From: Prevotella sp. | GTDB lineage: Bacteria; Bacillota_I; Bacilli_A; ML615J-28; CAG-313 | Reading direction: 5' to 3' | Length of the DNA: 64,000 nucleotides | Assembly (NCBI GenBank): GCA_023665755.1 | Contig: JAMPDF010000001.1 | Location: 62,001 to 126,000, forward strand | Part shown: positions 35,274 through 42,921 of the stretch, piece after piece | Layout of the letters: the number at the start of each line of letters is the position of its first letter | How positions within the stretch are numbered: position 1 is the stretch's first letter | Notes under the pieces: model-generated | What the model saw: only the letters and a program-made list of their open reading frames with translations | What the model was told of the DNA's origin: nothing | Databases searched by the model: none | Translations under genes and position numbers: made by a program

Positions 35274-35303
35274 AATCTACATGCTTATTGTAGATTCTTT
35301 TTT
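35273..35303 (+). terminator. Terminator of mutS-mutL-miaA
   Basis: A perfect 9-bp stem (35273-35281 with 35289-35297), 7-nt loop, T run. The left arm starts within the miaA stop codon. Confidence 0.85.
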
Positions 35304-35348
35304 ATTCTAAAATGGTGCCTTATTCTATATAATGGAAGGGGTGAAAAA

Positions 35349-36404
35349 ATGAAACAAAGACTACCATTATTATTTGTCGTCATTTGTATAAGTAGTGCAT
35401 TGATGTGGGGTGCACTTTCTTGTATATCTATTGAAAAAAAAGAGCCATCTCAAGAAGAAGTAGTAACACAGATTACACCACTTGCAGAAAGTGCTATAGT
35501 TATGGACATGGGAACAACGCGTGTGCTATATGCCCATCAAGAAAAAAAGAAAATGCTTCCGGCATCAATTACAAAAATATTGACATGTATCACCTGCTTA
35601 GAATACTATTCATTAGATGATTTGGTTGTTGTGGGCAAAGAAGTGCTACAGTCAGAAGGATCTGCTATTTACCTTAAAATAGGCGATGTGATATCCATTA
35701 AAGATTTACTATATGGATTGATGCTATGTAGTGGAAATGATGCAGCCATTGTGCTTGCATATCATTTGAATCAAAATGAATCTGACTTTGTTTATTTAAT
35801 GAATAAAGTGGCTAAGAAAATTGGTATGAAAGATTCTATATTTTCTAACCCAAGTGGATTGGATTCGAAAACACAAAATTATACGACCGCATATGATATG
35901 GCTTTATTGATGAGTTATGCTATGAAGAATGAAATGTTTAGAACGATTGTTAGTACTAAAAATTATCAATGCCATATTGCAACTGGCACAACAATGTATT
36001 TTCGAAATAAGCATCGTTTGATTCAATCGGGACTTGCAACAGGCGGAAAAACGGGGTATACAAAGCAGGCAAGAAGAACTCTTGTTTCCACTTTTGCACA
36101 ATCGGATTTTGAAATTGTAGTGGTCACTTTAAATTGCTCGAATGATTGGTATTTTCATGAGCAACTTGCTAACTATGCTTTTTCAAAATATCAATCTCAC
36201 CAAGTACTATCGCTATTTGAATTTTACAAAGCCACATACAATTATGGTAAATACGATGTAAAGAACCTACATTTAACTATCCCTATTCAAGCCAATGAAA
36301 GTATATTTTATCAACTCATTGTTCTTCATGATGGGGTAGACATTGTTTATTTAATCGAAGATGAGGTTATTGGTCATACATTTGTAAAGCAGGTGAAAAC
36401 ATGA
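35349..36404 (+). CDS. dacB: D-alanyl-D-alanine carboxypeptidase (DacB/DacF type)
   Basis: A 351-aa peptidase S11 penicillin-binding protein that trims the terminal D-Ala of peptidoglycan stem peptides. It has an N-terminal membrane or signal segment (~5-22, with an ALSC-type end that could be a lipobox), and the motifs SITK, SGN and KTG in order (LPASITKIL, CSGNDAA, GGKTGYT). Next to spmA-spmB this corresponds to sporulation DacB of Bacillus, which lowers cortex cross-linking. Starts on ATG after AAGGGGTG. Overlaps spmA by 4 nt (ATGA). Confidence 0.9.
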   Translation: MKQRLPLLFVVICISSALMWGALSCISIEKKEPSQEEVVTQITPLAESAIVMDMGTTRVLYAHQEKKKMLPASITKILTCITCLEYYSLDDLVVVGKEVLQSEGSAIYLKIGDVISIKDLLYGLMLCSGNDAAIVLAYHLNQNESDFVYLMNKVAKKIGMKDSIFSNPSGLDSKTQNYTTAYDMALLMSYAMKNEMFRTIVSTKNYQCHIATGTTMYFRNKHRLIQSGLATGGKTGYTKQARRTLVSTFAQSDFEIVVVTLNCSNDWYFHEQLANYAFSKYQSHQVLSLFEFYKATYNYGKYDVKNLHLTIPIQANESIFYQLIVLHDGVDIVYLIEDEVIGHTFVKQVKT

Positions 36405-36988
36405 GTAAAATTTGGTATGTTTTAATTGTTGTAGGTATTATTGTTAGCATTTTTACAGGTCATTTTGAACAACTTGGTGAAATTATTCTAGGTTCATGTA
36501 GTGTGGCTTTTGATATATTTTTAAAATTGGCCTTACTCATTTTGTTCTGGAATGGCATTTTTCAAATTGCAATTGATTCGGGCTTGATTAGACATATTAC
36601 ACGATTTTTAAAGAAACCTCTTTCAAAAATTTTTCCAGAAGTAAATCCTGATTCTCTTGTAATGGAATATATTTGCAGCAACATCGTTGCAAATATGCTT
36701 GGCTTAGGATCTGCAGCAACACCACTAGGATTAAAAGCGTTTGAAGAATTGCAACGACAAAATCCACATCCAGATAGACCTAGCCGTTCAATGGTCACGT
36801 TAATCTTAGTGAATGTGAGTACCATTACACTATTTCCAACCACTATTATTGGACTTAGGACTTTGTATGGCGGGAAAAGTGATTTATCGCTTATCGCTAT
36901 GATGATTTTAGTAAGTACTTTTTCAACCCTTGTTGCTATAGTATTAGATCGTATTTTTTATAGAATAGGAAAAAGAAGATGCAAGTAA
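36401..36988 (+). CDS. spmA: Spore maturation protein A
   Basis: A 195-aa membrane protein of the nucleoside-recognition/SpmA family, with several helices and the conserved MLGLGSAATPLGLKAFEEL block (~97-115) and NPHPDRPSRSM. SpmA and SpmB are needed for core dehydration of spores; the mechanism is unknown. ATG overlaps the dacB stop (ATGA) and the 3' end overlaps spmB by 10 nt. dacB-spmA-spmB is the Bacillus operon. Confidence 0.93.
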   Translation: MSKIWYVLIVVGIIVSIFTGHFEQLGEIILGSCSVAFDIFLKLALLILFWNGIFQIAIDSGLIRHITRFLKKPLSKIFPEVNPDSLVMEYICSNIVANMLGLGSAATPLGLKAFEELQRQNPHPDRPSRSMVTLILVNVSTITLFPTTIIGLRTLYGGKSDLSLIAMMILVSTFSTLVAIVLDRIFYRIGKRRCK

Positions 36989-37476
36989 TCGTCATATATT
37001 TACTTGTTATATTGGGATTTGCTTTTTTGAAGCGAATCAACGCGTACCAGTCTTTTTTAAGCGGAGTAGAAAATAGCTTTCGAACCGTAAAATCGGTTTT
37101 TCCTAATGTTTTAGCCATTATTCTAGCTATTCAAATTTTTGCGAATTCTGGAATTTTAGAGTTGTTAGAAAGCTGGATGCCTACGCATCTGCTTGTACCC
37201 GAAATCTTTATTCAATGTTTTTTCAAACCTATTTCTTGGTCTAGTTCCTTATTGGTTATGACGGGTATTTTTGGAAAATATGGAGTAGATTCGTTTATTG
37301 GTCAACTTTCAAGTTTATTACAGGGGAGTTCTGACACAACCATTTATATTGTAGCGATGTATTTTTCAAGTATAAAAATGAACAAATATGGCCACTCGTT
37401 ATTAGCGGGATTATTGACAGATTTAGCCACATTTGTCTTCACGATATTTTTTGCCATGCTCCTTTTAAAAATGTAG
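36979..37476 (+). CDS. spmB: Spore maturation protein B
   Basis: A 165-aa membrane protein, partner of SpmA in the same family. Blocks such as FKPISWSSSLL and LLQGSSDTTIYIVAMYF (~113-129) are typical of SpmB. It lies third in the dacB-spmA-spmB unit with overlapping reading frames, so the products are made together, presumably in the mother cell. Confidence 0.93.
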   Translation: MQVIVIYLLVILGFAFLKRINAYQSFLSGVENSFRTVKSVFPNVLAIILAIQIFANSGILELLESWMPTHLLVPEIFIQCFFKPISWSSSLLVMTGIFGKYGVDSFIGQLSSLLQGSSDTTIYIVAMYFSSIKMNKYGHSLLAGLLTDLATFVFTIFFAMLLLKM

Positions 37477-37520
37477 AAAAAGGGGCTTTTTTGACGTTAA
37501 AAAATATATTGTGTAATTGC

Positions 37521-37549
37521 TTGATAAAAAAATGTTTTTTTGGTATAAT
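37521..37549 (+). promoter_or_regulatory. Promoter of rluB
   Basis: TTGATA (37521-37526), 17 bp, TATAAT (37544-37549) with extended TGG. It separates the vegetative rluB from the sporulation genes. Confidence 0.8.
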
Positions 37550-37585
37550 ATACTTATAAAAAATGGAAATTAGAAGGAGGAAAAA

Positions 37586-38356
37586 ATGGAAAGAATTCAA
37601 AAACGCATTGCGGCAAGTGGCGTTGCCTCAAGGCGAAAAGCGGAAGAGCTAATTTTAGAAGGCCGTGTGAGAGTGAACGGGGAGCTTGTCAACTCGCTTG
37701 GTGTTAAAGTCGGTCCTAAAGATGAAGTTACTGTAGACGATATCGTGATTACCAAATCCTCCTTTGTTTATTTGGCGCTGAATAAGCCAAGAGGATTCTT
37801 GTCTACCGTTTCAGATGATTTAGGCCGAAAAACGGTTATGGATTTATTACCTAAAGAGTGGCATGAGTTTCGTTTGTTTCCAGTAGGGAGATTAGATTAT
37901 GATACAAAAGGTATCATTTTGATGACGAATGACGGCGATTTTATGAACATGATGGTTGGGCCGAAAAGTGGAATTCAGAAGGAATATTTGGTTCGTGTCA
38001 AGGGAATTCTAAATAATGGAGATGTAGTAAAATTGGAAAATGGGGTTATGGTAAATGGAAAAATTACACTTCCAGCTATTGTATCAATTGAATCTATTGA
38101 TCGCACAAATGCAACTACCCTTGTTAGAATGGTAATTACACAAGGGATGAATCATCAGGTCAAAGAGATGTTCAAGGCCATTGGTTATGAGGTGAAACGC
38201 TTAACGAGAGTTCGTTTTGGTTGTATTGAAATTGATGATTTGTCTGAAGGTGAAACGAGAAGACTAACCATTCATGAAGTAAAAACTTTGCGTGAAGCAT
38301 CAAAGCAGTCTAAGATATTAAGAAGAGAAAATATGAGTAAATATCGCAGATATTAA
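37586..38356 (+). CDS. rluB: 23S rRNA pseudouridine synthase RluB family
   Basis: A 256-aa pseudouridine synthase with an N-terminal S4 RNA-binding domain (ERIQKRIAASGVASRRKAEE) and the catalytic GRLDYDTKG block (Asp ~107). The sequence of motifs MNKPRGFLSTVSDD-like and QGMNHQVKEMFKAIG supports RluB/RsuA-like enzymes. In Bacillus rluB (ypuL) follows spmB too, so this is a conserved neighbourhood. SD GGAGG. A PAP2 gene follows after 16 nt. Confidence 0.93.
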   Translation: MERIQKRIAASGVASRRKAEELILEGRVRVNGELVNSLGVKVGPKDEVTVDDIVITKSSFVYLALNKPRGFLSTVSDDLGRKTVMDLLPKEWHEFRLFPVGRLDYDTKGIILMTNDGDFMNMMVGPKSGIQKEYLVRVKGILNNGDVVKLENGVMVNGKITLPAIVSIESIDRTNATTLVRMVITQGMNHQVKEMFKAIGYEVKRLTRVRFGCIEIDDLSEGETRRLTIHEVKTLREASKQSKILRRENMSKYRRY

Positions 38357-38372
38357 TGGAGGATAAGAAGAA

Positions 38373-39302
38373 GTGAATTGGGAATGGAAAATACTCGACT
38401 TCTTTGATCAGTTTAAGTCTGATGCTTTAGATGTTTGCAATTGGTTTATTTCGGCCGCACTAGGTAGTGCAGGATTGCTTTTTTTTCTACTTGTAATTTA
38501 TTGGATAATTGACAAAGACAAAGGCATTAAAATTGGTTTTGCACTTTTATCTAATCTTGTTGTAAATAATTTTTTGAAAGGTTTATTTTTGCGCAAACGT
38601 CCTTTTGAATATGAAGGAAAAGCATATTTACGTAAACTAGGTGATTCAGGTATGATATCTGATTCCGCAACAGGTACCTCTTTTCCAAGTGGTCATAGTC
38701 AAAATAGTGCAGGTTTTTATTCGGCTACCTATATGCAAACGAAGGGAAAACGGTTTCGATTTTTGCGTATTGGATTGATTTTGTGTATTTGTTTAGTTGG
38801 AATTAGCCGTCTATATTTAGGCGTTCATTTTCCAACTGATGTATTATCAGGTATTTGTATTGGCTGTTTCGTCAGTATCGCTATGATGATGATGCAAGAA
38901 GTACTAGGAGAAAAGAAACTTTATCTGTATGTTGGTTTTACTATTTTGTTTTTGCCGTGCCTATTTTTTCCTAACTTTGGTCGAGATTTTGTAAAATGTT
39001 ATGGCTTGCTACTTGGATTCTGTATAGCAACCATTTTAGAAGAAAAAACAATTGATTTTCACTGCTTAGTAACTAAAGGTCAAAAGGCACTTCGTCTTTT
39101 GGTTGGTATCCTATTAGTAGGTGGTATTTATTTAACTTATTGTATCGCACCGAATGCTATCCATAACCATTTGGCATTTACTTTCTTGATGCATGTTTTG
39201 ATTACATTTGTGGGGATTTATGTGGTGCCATTGATTTTTACCCACTGGGAAAAGAAAAAATTGAGTATAATAAAATCTACGAAAAAAGGTAAACAAAACT
39301 AA
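38373..39302 (+). CDS. PAP2-family membrane phosphatase
   Basis: A 309-aa integral membrane protein with about seven helices and the three PAP2 motifs: KRxxxxxRP-like KGLFLRKRPF, PSGH in FPSGHSQNS (~105) and SRxxxxxH in GISRLYLGVHFPTD (~142-155). Candidates are undecaprenyl-diphosphate or phosphatidate phosphatase; the lipid cannot be told from the sequence. The start is GTG 38373, 10 nt after GGAGG. It is likely co-transcribed with rluB. Confidence 0.87.
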   Translation: MNWEWKILDFFDQFKSDALDVCNWFISAALGSAGLLFFLLVIYWIIDKDKGIKIGFALLSNLVVNNFLKGLFLRKRPFEYEGKAYLRKLGDSGMISDSATGTSFPSGHSQNSAGFYSATYMQTKGKRFRFLRIGLILCICLVGISRLYLGVHFPTDVLSGICIGCFVSIAMMMMQEVLGEKKLYLYVGFTILFLPCLFFPNFGRDFVKCYGLLLGFCIATILEEKTIDFHCLVTKGQKALRLLVGILLVGGIYLTYCIAPNAIHNHLAFTFLMHVLITFVGIYVVPLIFTHWEKKKLSIIKSTKKGKQN

Positions 39303-39318
39303 TGTTTTACCTTTTTTT
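39282..39318 (+). terminator. Terminator of rluB-PAP2
   Basis: A 12-bp stem (39282-39293 with 39306-39317) with a 12-nt loop that includes the PAP2 stop codon, T run at the end. Confidence 0.8.
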
Positions 39319-39327
39319 ACTTTCTGT

Positions 39328-39356
39328 TTGAAAAAAACAGATAAATGTTTTATAAT
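39328..39356 (+). promoter_or_regulatory. Promoter of the Fic-like/PHP pair
   Basis: TTGAAA (39328-39333), 17 bp, TATAAT (39351-39356). Confidence 0.75.
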
Positions 39357-39374
39357 GAAGGTGAGGTAAAGAAT

Positions 39375-40439
39375 ATGAGTAATTTTGACGCATTAAAACA
39401 TTATATTATGCCATCTGATATCTTAATGGATATGTTAGATATCTATCGGATTCTGGGCATGAATACAGAATACCAAAAAAAACTTGCTGCACAATCTGTA
39501 TATTTAAGGCAAGCTGTAATTGAAAAGGATACCTTTTATGTGGCTAGCCTATTAGCAGTTGAGATTAGTGATCATCGATTACGTTTATTGATTACCAAGA
39601 ATGCAGTGCCTAAGAGTAAGGAAGAGCAGACTGTATTAGGCATTAAAAAAGTCATTCGATTGATTCAAGATCGATCTGCCGAAAAATATCCATTTAATGG
39701 CAGCGAACTGCTTGAATATTTGAATATCATTTATGGCAAAAATTCTCATCGATTTTCAAATGCATTATACGAAAAAGAAGAAGTGGAAAAACGTATGAGT
39801 GTACGGCTTGCGCTTGAAAAAATGTTTGAAGAATACCATGAATATCATCAAGAAAAATGGTTTGAACCTATTTTTTTATCTGTTATTGCCTATATGGAAG
39901 TCATTAATATCAAAGCTTTTTCAAAAAATAACGAACTTGCAGGAATATTGGCATTATACTATATGTTGTTGCGATTAGATGTTTTGACTTTCCGATATGT
40001 GAGTTTTTTTGAAATTTATATGCGCTTTAAAAAAGAGTTAGATACTGCTGTAGCAAGAGGAAGCATTTCGTATAAAGAAAGCTACCTTTCTACCACAGAT
40101 ACTGTACGATTGGTGTTTGAAATGATTCGGATAGGTTATGTTGAAATTGAAAAAATGATCAAAAATTTTGCTCACCTAGAGAGTGCGTTTAAAAGTGATG
40201 TCATTGAGGAGACGATACTCAAGAAAATGCCAACATATTTTACAAAAGAAGAAGTGCGCAGACTGCATCCTGATGCGAGTGATGCTACAATTAATCGCGT
40301 TTTGTTTAAACTGCGAGATGAACAAGTGATTATGCCACTAGGTAAGGGCAGAAGCGCGAGATGGATGAAATTGATTTCTGATCAAGATCCAAGAATTATA
40401 TTTGGAGGTCACTATGAGAAAACAACTGATGAAGACTAA
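39375..40439 (+). CDS. Fic-fold-like protein lacking the catalytic motif, with C-terminal winged helix
   Basis: A 354-aa protein. The middle (~100-235) has the helix pattern of Fic domains. At the place of the HPFxDGNGRxxR motif it reads IKAFSKNNELAGILALYYML, so the catalytic His, the acidic residue, the Gly-Asn-Gly and Arg are gone. The last ~60 residues (SDATINRVLFKLRDEQVIMPLGKGRSARW, broken here: SDATINRVLF and KLRDEQVIMP and GKGRSARW) resemble the winged helix that ends many Fic regulators. AMPylation is not expected; a DNA-binding or scaffold role is possible. SD GAGGTAAAG. Its 3' end overlaps the PHP gene by 26 nt. Family assignment is by pattern only. Confidence 0.5.
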   Translation: MSNFDALKHYIMPSDILMDMLDIYRILGMNTEYQKKLAAQSVYLRQAVIEKDTFYVASLLAVEISDHRLRLLITKNAVPKSKEEQTVLGIKKVIRLIQDRSAEKYPFNGSELLEYLNIIYGKNSHRFSNALYEKEEVEKRMSVRLALEKMFEEYHEYHQEKWFEPIFLSVIAYMEVINIKAFSKNNELAGILALYYMLLRLDVLTFRYVSFFEIYMRFKKELDTAVARGSISYKESYLSTTDTVRLVFEMIRIGYVEIEKMIKNFAHLESAFKSDVIEETILKKMPTYFTKEEVRRLHPDASDATINRVLFKLRDEQVIMPLGKGRSARWMKLISDQDPRIIFGGHYEKTTDED

Positions 40440-41253
40440 TTACCATACGCACACTTATTTATGCAAACACGCCATTGGTGATGCTTCAGATTATGTCCGG
40501 CGGGCAGTAGAACTTCAATATGATGTAATAGCTATAACTGATCATGGACCGTTTACAGATGAATTATCACGAATTGTTCATTCTAGGAGAATGTCTTTTG
40601 AAGAATATTGTCACGCATATTTACCAAGCCTTGAGTATGCAAAAGATAGTTTCGGTCATAGAATTAAAATTTTATCTGGAATAGAGATCGAATATCTACA
40701 TGCTCTAGATGCGTTGTATCCACAGTTTTTACATGATTTGGATTTGCTTGTCTTAGGGCAACATTATATTCTAGATGACGATGGGACTTATAAAAGTGTA
40801 TACGATCAACTTACATCTAGGCAAATTGAAATCTATGGTAATACAATTGTAGAAGCAATTCAGACTGGAATGTTCGTGATACTTGCTCATCCTGAAATTT
40901 ATGCATGGGATAAAGATGAATTTGATGAGAGCTGCCAGAAGGTGGCCGAAAAAATTATCGATGCGGCAGTGAAACATCATGTGGTTTTAGAAATTAATGC
41001 AAATGGTATTCGAAACGCCATTCATTTCAATAAAATACTAGATGATGGAAATGATTTTCCTTATCCAAGGCGTGCCTTTTGGAAAATGGCAAAAGCAAAA
41101 GGAGCTATGATTGTTGTTAACGATGATGCGCATGCGCCCAATCGAATCCAAGACCAATATACATTACAGGCATATCAATTTGCTGCAGAAGAAGGTATAT
41201 CACTGCTTGATTTTGTTGATATTCAGTCATTTTATAGCAAACGAGATGAATAA
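40414..41253 (+). CDS. PHP-domain metal-dependent phosphoesterase (histidinol-phosphatase-like)
   Basis: A 279-aa PHP-family protein with the metal motifs YHTHT (~14), ITDHGPF (~46), GIEIEY (~91) and ILAHPE (~160), then VVNDDAHAP near the end. It belongs to the HisK/histidinol phosphatase branch, but no his genes are here, so the substrate is open. ATG 40414 follows GGAGG by 5 nt within the previous gene (26-nt overlap). It is the last gene before the terminus gap. Confidence 0.83.
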   Translation: MRKQLMKTNYHTHTYLCKHAIGDASDYVRRAVELQYDVIAITDHGPFTDELSRIVHSRRMSFEEYCHAYLPSLEYAKDSFGHRIKILSGIEIEYLHALDALYPQFLHDLDLLVLGQHYILDDDGTYKSVYDQLTSRQIEIYGNTIVEAIQTGMFVILAHPEIYAWDKDEFDESCQKVAEKIIDAAVKHHVVLEINANGIRNAIHFNKILDDGNDFPYPRRAFWKMAKAKGAMIVVNDDAHAPNRIQDQYTLQAYQFAAEEGISLLDFVDIQSFYSKRDE

Positions 41254-41272
41254 AGATTCATTAATTAGATTT

Positions 41273-41298
41273 CGTCCTCTTAGAGAGGGCGTTTTTTT
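41273..41298 (+). terminator. Terminator after the PHP gene
   Basis: An 8-bp stem (41273-41280 with 41284-41291, one G-U pair), 3-nt loop and seven T residues. Confidence 0.85.
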
Positions 41299-41330
41299 AT
41301 ATTCTTTGATTTAATATTAATTCAACAATT

Positions 41331-41354
41331 AAGCTCTAAAAAAGGGGCTTTTTT
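41331..41354 (+). terminator. Second terminator-like hairpin before dif
   Basis: A 6-bp stem AAGCTC/GGGCTT (41331-41336 with 41345-41350, one G-U) and a T run. It follows the first terminator within 35 bp. Confidence 0.5.
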
Positions 41355-41404
41355 CTTTTTTTACATTTAAAGTGAATAAAATACTTTGCTAAAATACAAG
41401 TTTT

Positions 41405-41421
41405 AAAAAAAGGCCTTTTTT
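41405..41421 (+). terminator. Third terminator-like palindrome before dif
   Basis: A perfect palindrome of six A, GGCC and six T. Too short a loop for a strong hairpin, so a backup terminator at best. Confidence 0.3.
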
Positions 41422-41578
41422 AGGCTTGAAATAACAAAGAAGATTAATGTGGTCATATACATAAAAAATGAGTTAGTTTATTTATCTAAAATGTCGATAA
41501 TATTTCGATAAATGCTTAATTGCGAGTAGATGATACAATTTATTATATCGTTTTGCACTTTTTCTACACATACAAATA

Positions 41579-41606
41579 ACTTCCTATAATATATATTATG
41601 TTAACT
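41579..41606 (+). other. dif: dif site (XerC/XerD recombination site at the chromosome terminus)
   Basis: A 28-bp sequence with an 11-bp XerC-side arm ACTTCCTATAA, a 6-bp centre TATATA and an 11-bp XerD-side arm TTATGTTAACT. It differs from the Firmicutes dif consensus I know at one base (GTTAACT for GTAAACT) and from Bacillus subtilis dif at two. It sits where gene polarity flips from + to -, exactly where dif is expected. Chromosome dimers are resolved here by XerC/XerD (or CodV/RipX). Confidence 0.93.
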
Positions 41607-41698
41607 AATAAAAAACATAAGTAAAAAGGGGATAAAATTATATTTATTTGGTATGTGTAAAACTTTATCTATCCATCTTTTTTACTTTTATAACCTGA

Positions 41699-41744
41699 TA
41701 TGGATAACTTGTGGACAATTCAAAAACGCATATAGTTTTCCACA
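41699..41744. other. Cluster of DnaA-box-like sequences
   Basis: Three 9-mers each one mismatch from TTATCCACA: the reverse strand of 41699-41707 (TTATCCATA) and of 41710-41718 (TTGTCCACA), and the forward strand of 41736-41744 (TTTTCCACA). The last two form an inverted repeat (TTGTGGA/TCCACAA). This is unusual near dif, and its function is unknown. Confidence 0.45.
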
Positions 41745-41904
41745 AATGGTGAAATGAATATTTATCAATGCTTAGTCATTCAGGCGCGCATATAATTAGT
41801 AAGGGGTAATTTATTAAAACTATTTTAGAAATTAGTTTTGTAAAACTGTTAAAGGTGTCTTATCAGTTATAAGTGTTTCTAAAGTATGAAATAGAATGTT
41901 GAAA

Positions 41905-41943
41905 AAGAAAAAAAGAAAACACTATTTTTGATAAGTGTTTTCT
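41905..41943 (-). terminator. Terminator of the hemW-spoIIM-xerD-deoB-hydrolase unit
   Basis: A 10-bp stem (41914-41923 with 41934-41943); on the minus strand it is followed by a long T-rich run (41905-41914). Confidence 0.7.
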
Positions 41944-42018
41944 AAAATATATTCATTTTAAAGAAATTGAGTGAATAAATATTTGTCTTTTTTTATTTCG
42001 AACGCTCACAGAAGGCTT

Positions 42019-42921
42019 TTATCGAATGAATTTCAAGACATCATCAAATATTTCTTGTTTTTCAACCTCATTCAATGTCTCATGGCGCAAACTAGGATAG
42101 AGCTTCATTTTAACTTCTAACCCGGCTTTTGTATAGCGCTTGTATAATTTGTAGACAGATTTTCCAAAATTACTAACCGGATCTTCTGCCCCAGAGAAAA
42201 TAAAAATTTTCGTATCTGCGCTAATTTTTTTGATGTTCTTTCGCTTATAACTATTTAATAAATAGTTTGCAATTGAATGATAGGTTTTATCTGCCACAGG
42301 TGCACCACAGAGCGGGTCAGCCTGATAGGCTATAACATTTTCTTGATTCTTTGATAGCCAGTTGAATTCTCCTGGTTCATTAAATTTCTTTTGAAAACCA
42401 CCAAAGGTGAGTTGGTGAACAAATGGAGATGAATTACTAGTATCCTTTTTTTGATAGGCTTTTTTGGTAATCCACTTCAACATATGATAACGAAAATCGC
42501 CCACATCAGTGCCTGATAAAATAACTTTATCAAAGTCATCTGGATAATGTTGGATATAGGACTGAGTAGAAATAGATCCCATACTGTGTGAAAATAGGAC
42601 GCGTATACCTGTAAAGCAGTCATTCCACTCCTCACGAACCAATTTAATACTCTTGATCACTGCATCAATGAAGTCATAATCATTGATTTGACCCAAAGTT
42701 ACAAGGTCTTCTGCTGATTCTCCATGTTGATAGTGGTCTTCAGCTAGTACAGTGAATCCGTGATCTGCTAGAAAATTAGCGAATTCATCATATCTTGTAA
42801 CATGTTCGGACAAACCATGAGCAATTTGAACACATCCGATTTGTTTCACATTTGAATTTGTCCACTTATATACTACTAATTTTGCTTTTTCGTCAAATTT
42901 GATTTCAAATCTTTCTCTCAT
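42019..42921 (-). CDS. Alpha/beta hydrolase (serine aminopeptidase S33 / monoacylglycerol lipase-like)
   Basis: A 300-aa hydrolase with the nucleophile elbow FSHSMGS (Ser ~110), HGLSEH near 35 (oxyanion block), and a late RHETLNE (His ~283), with Asp in GAEDPVSNF as the likely acid. The HGL/SHSMGS pattern is like the monoacylglycerol lipase/lysophospholipase group. The substrate is unknown. It is last in the operon and overlaps deoB by 4 nt (ATGA). Confidence 0.85.
   Translation of the reverse strand: MRERFEIKFDEKAKLVVYKWTNSNVKQIGCVQIAHGLSEHVTRYDEFANFLADHGFTVLAEDHYQHGESAEDLVTLGQINDYDFIDAVIKSIKLVREEWNDCFTGIRVLFSHSMGSISTQSYIQHYPDDFDKVILSGTDVGDFRYHMLKWITKKAYQKKDTSNSSPFVHQLTFGGFQKKFNEPGEFNWLSKNQENVIAYQADPLCGAPVADKTYHSIANYLLNSYKRKNIKKISADTKIFIFSGAEDPVSNFGKSVYKLYKRYTKAGLEVKMKLYPSLRHETLNEVEKQEIFDDVLKFIR

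Larger units (their letters stand above)
41254..42018. other. Gene-free terminus gap of 765 bp containing dif
   Basis: No coding sequence with SD and family resemblance is visible. It holds three terminator-like hairpins on the left (41273-41421), the dif site (41579-41606), a cluster of DnaA-box-like 9-mers (41699-41744), and a terminator for the right arm (41905-41943). AT content is very high. Genes on both sides point into it. Confidence 0.8.

Noticed and set aside
39375..40439. Active Fic AMP-transferase
   Set aside because: The HPFxDGNGRxxR motif is wholly replaced (KAFSKNNELAG).
41254..42018. The AT-rich, DnaA-box-containing gap as an origin of replication
   Set aside because: Genes converge on the gap instead of diverging from it, dnaA/dnaN are absent, and a dif site is inside it. 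All this marks a terminus.
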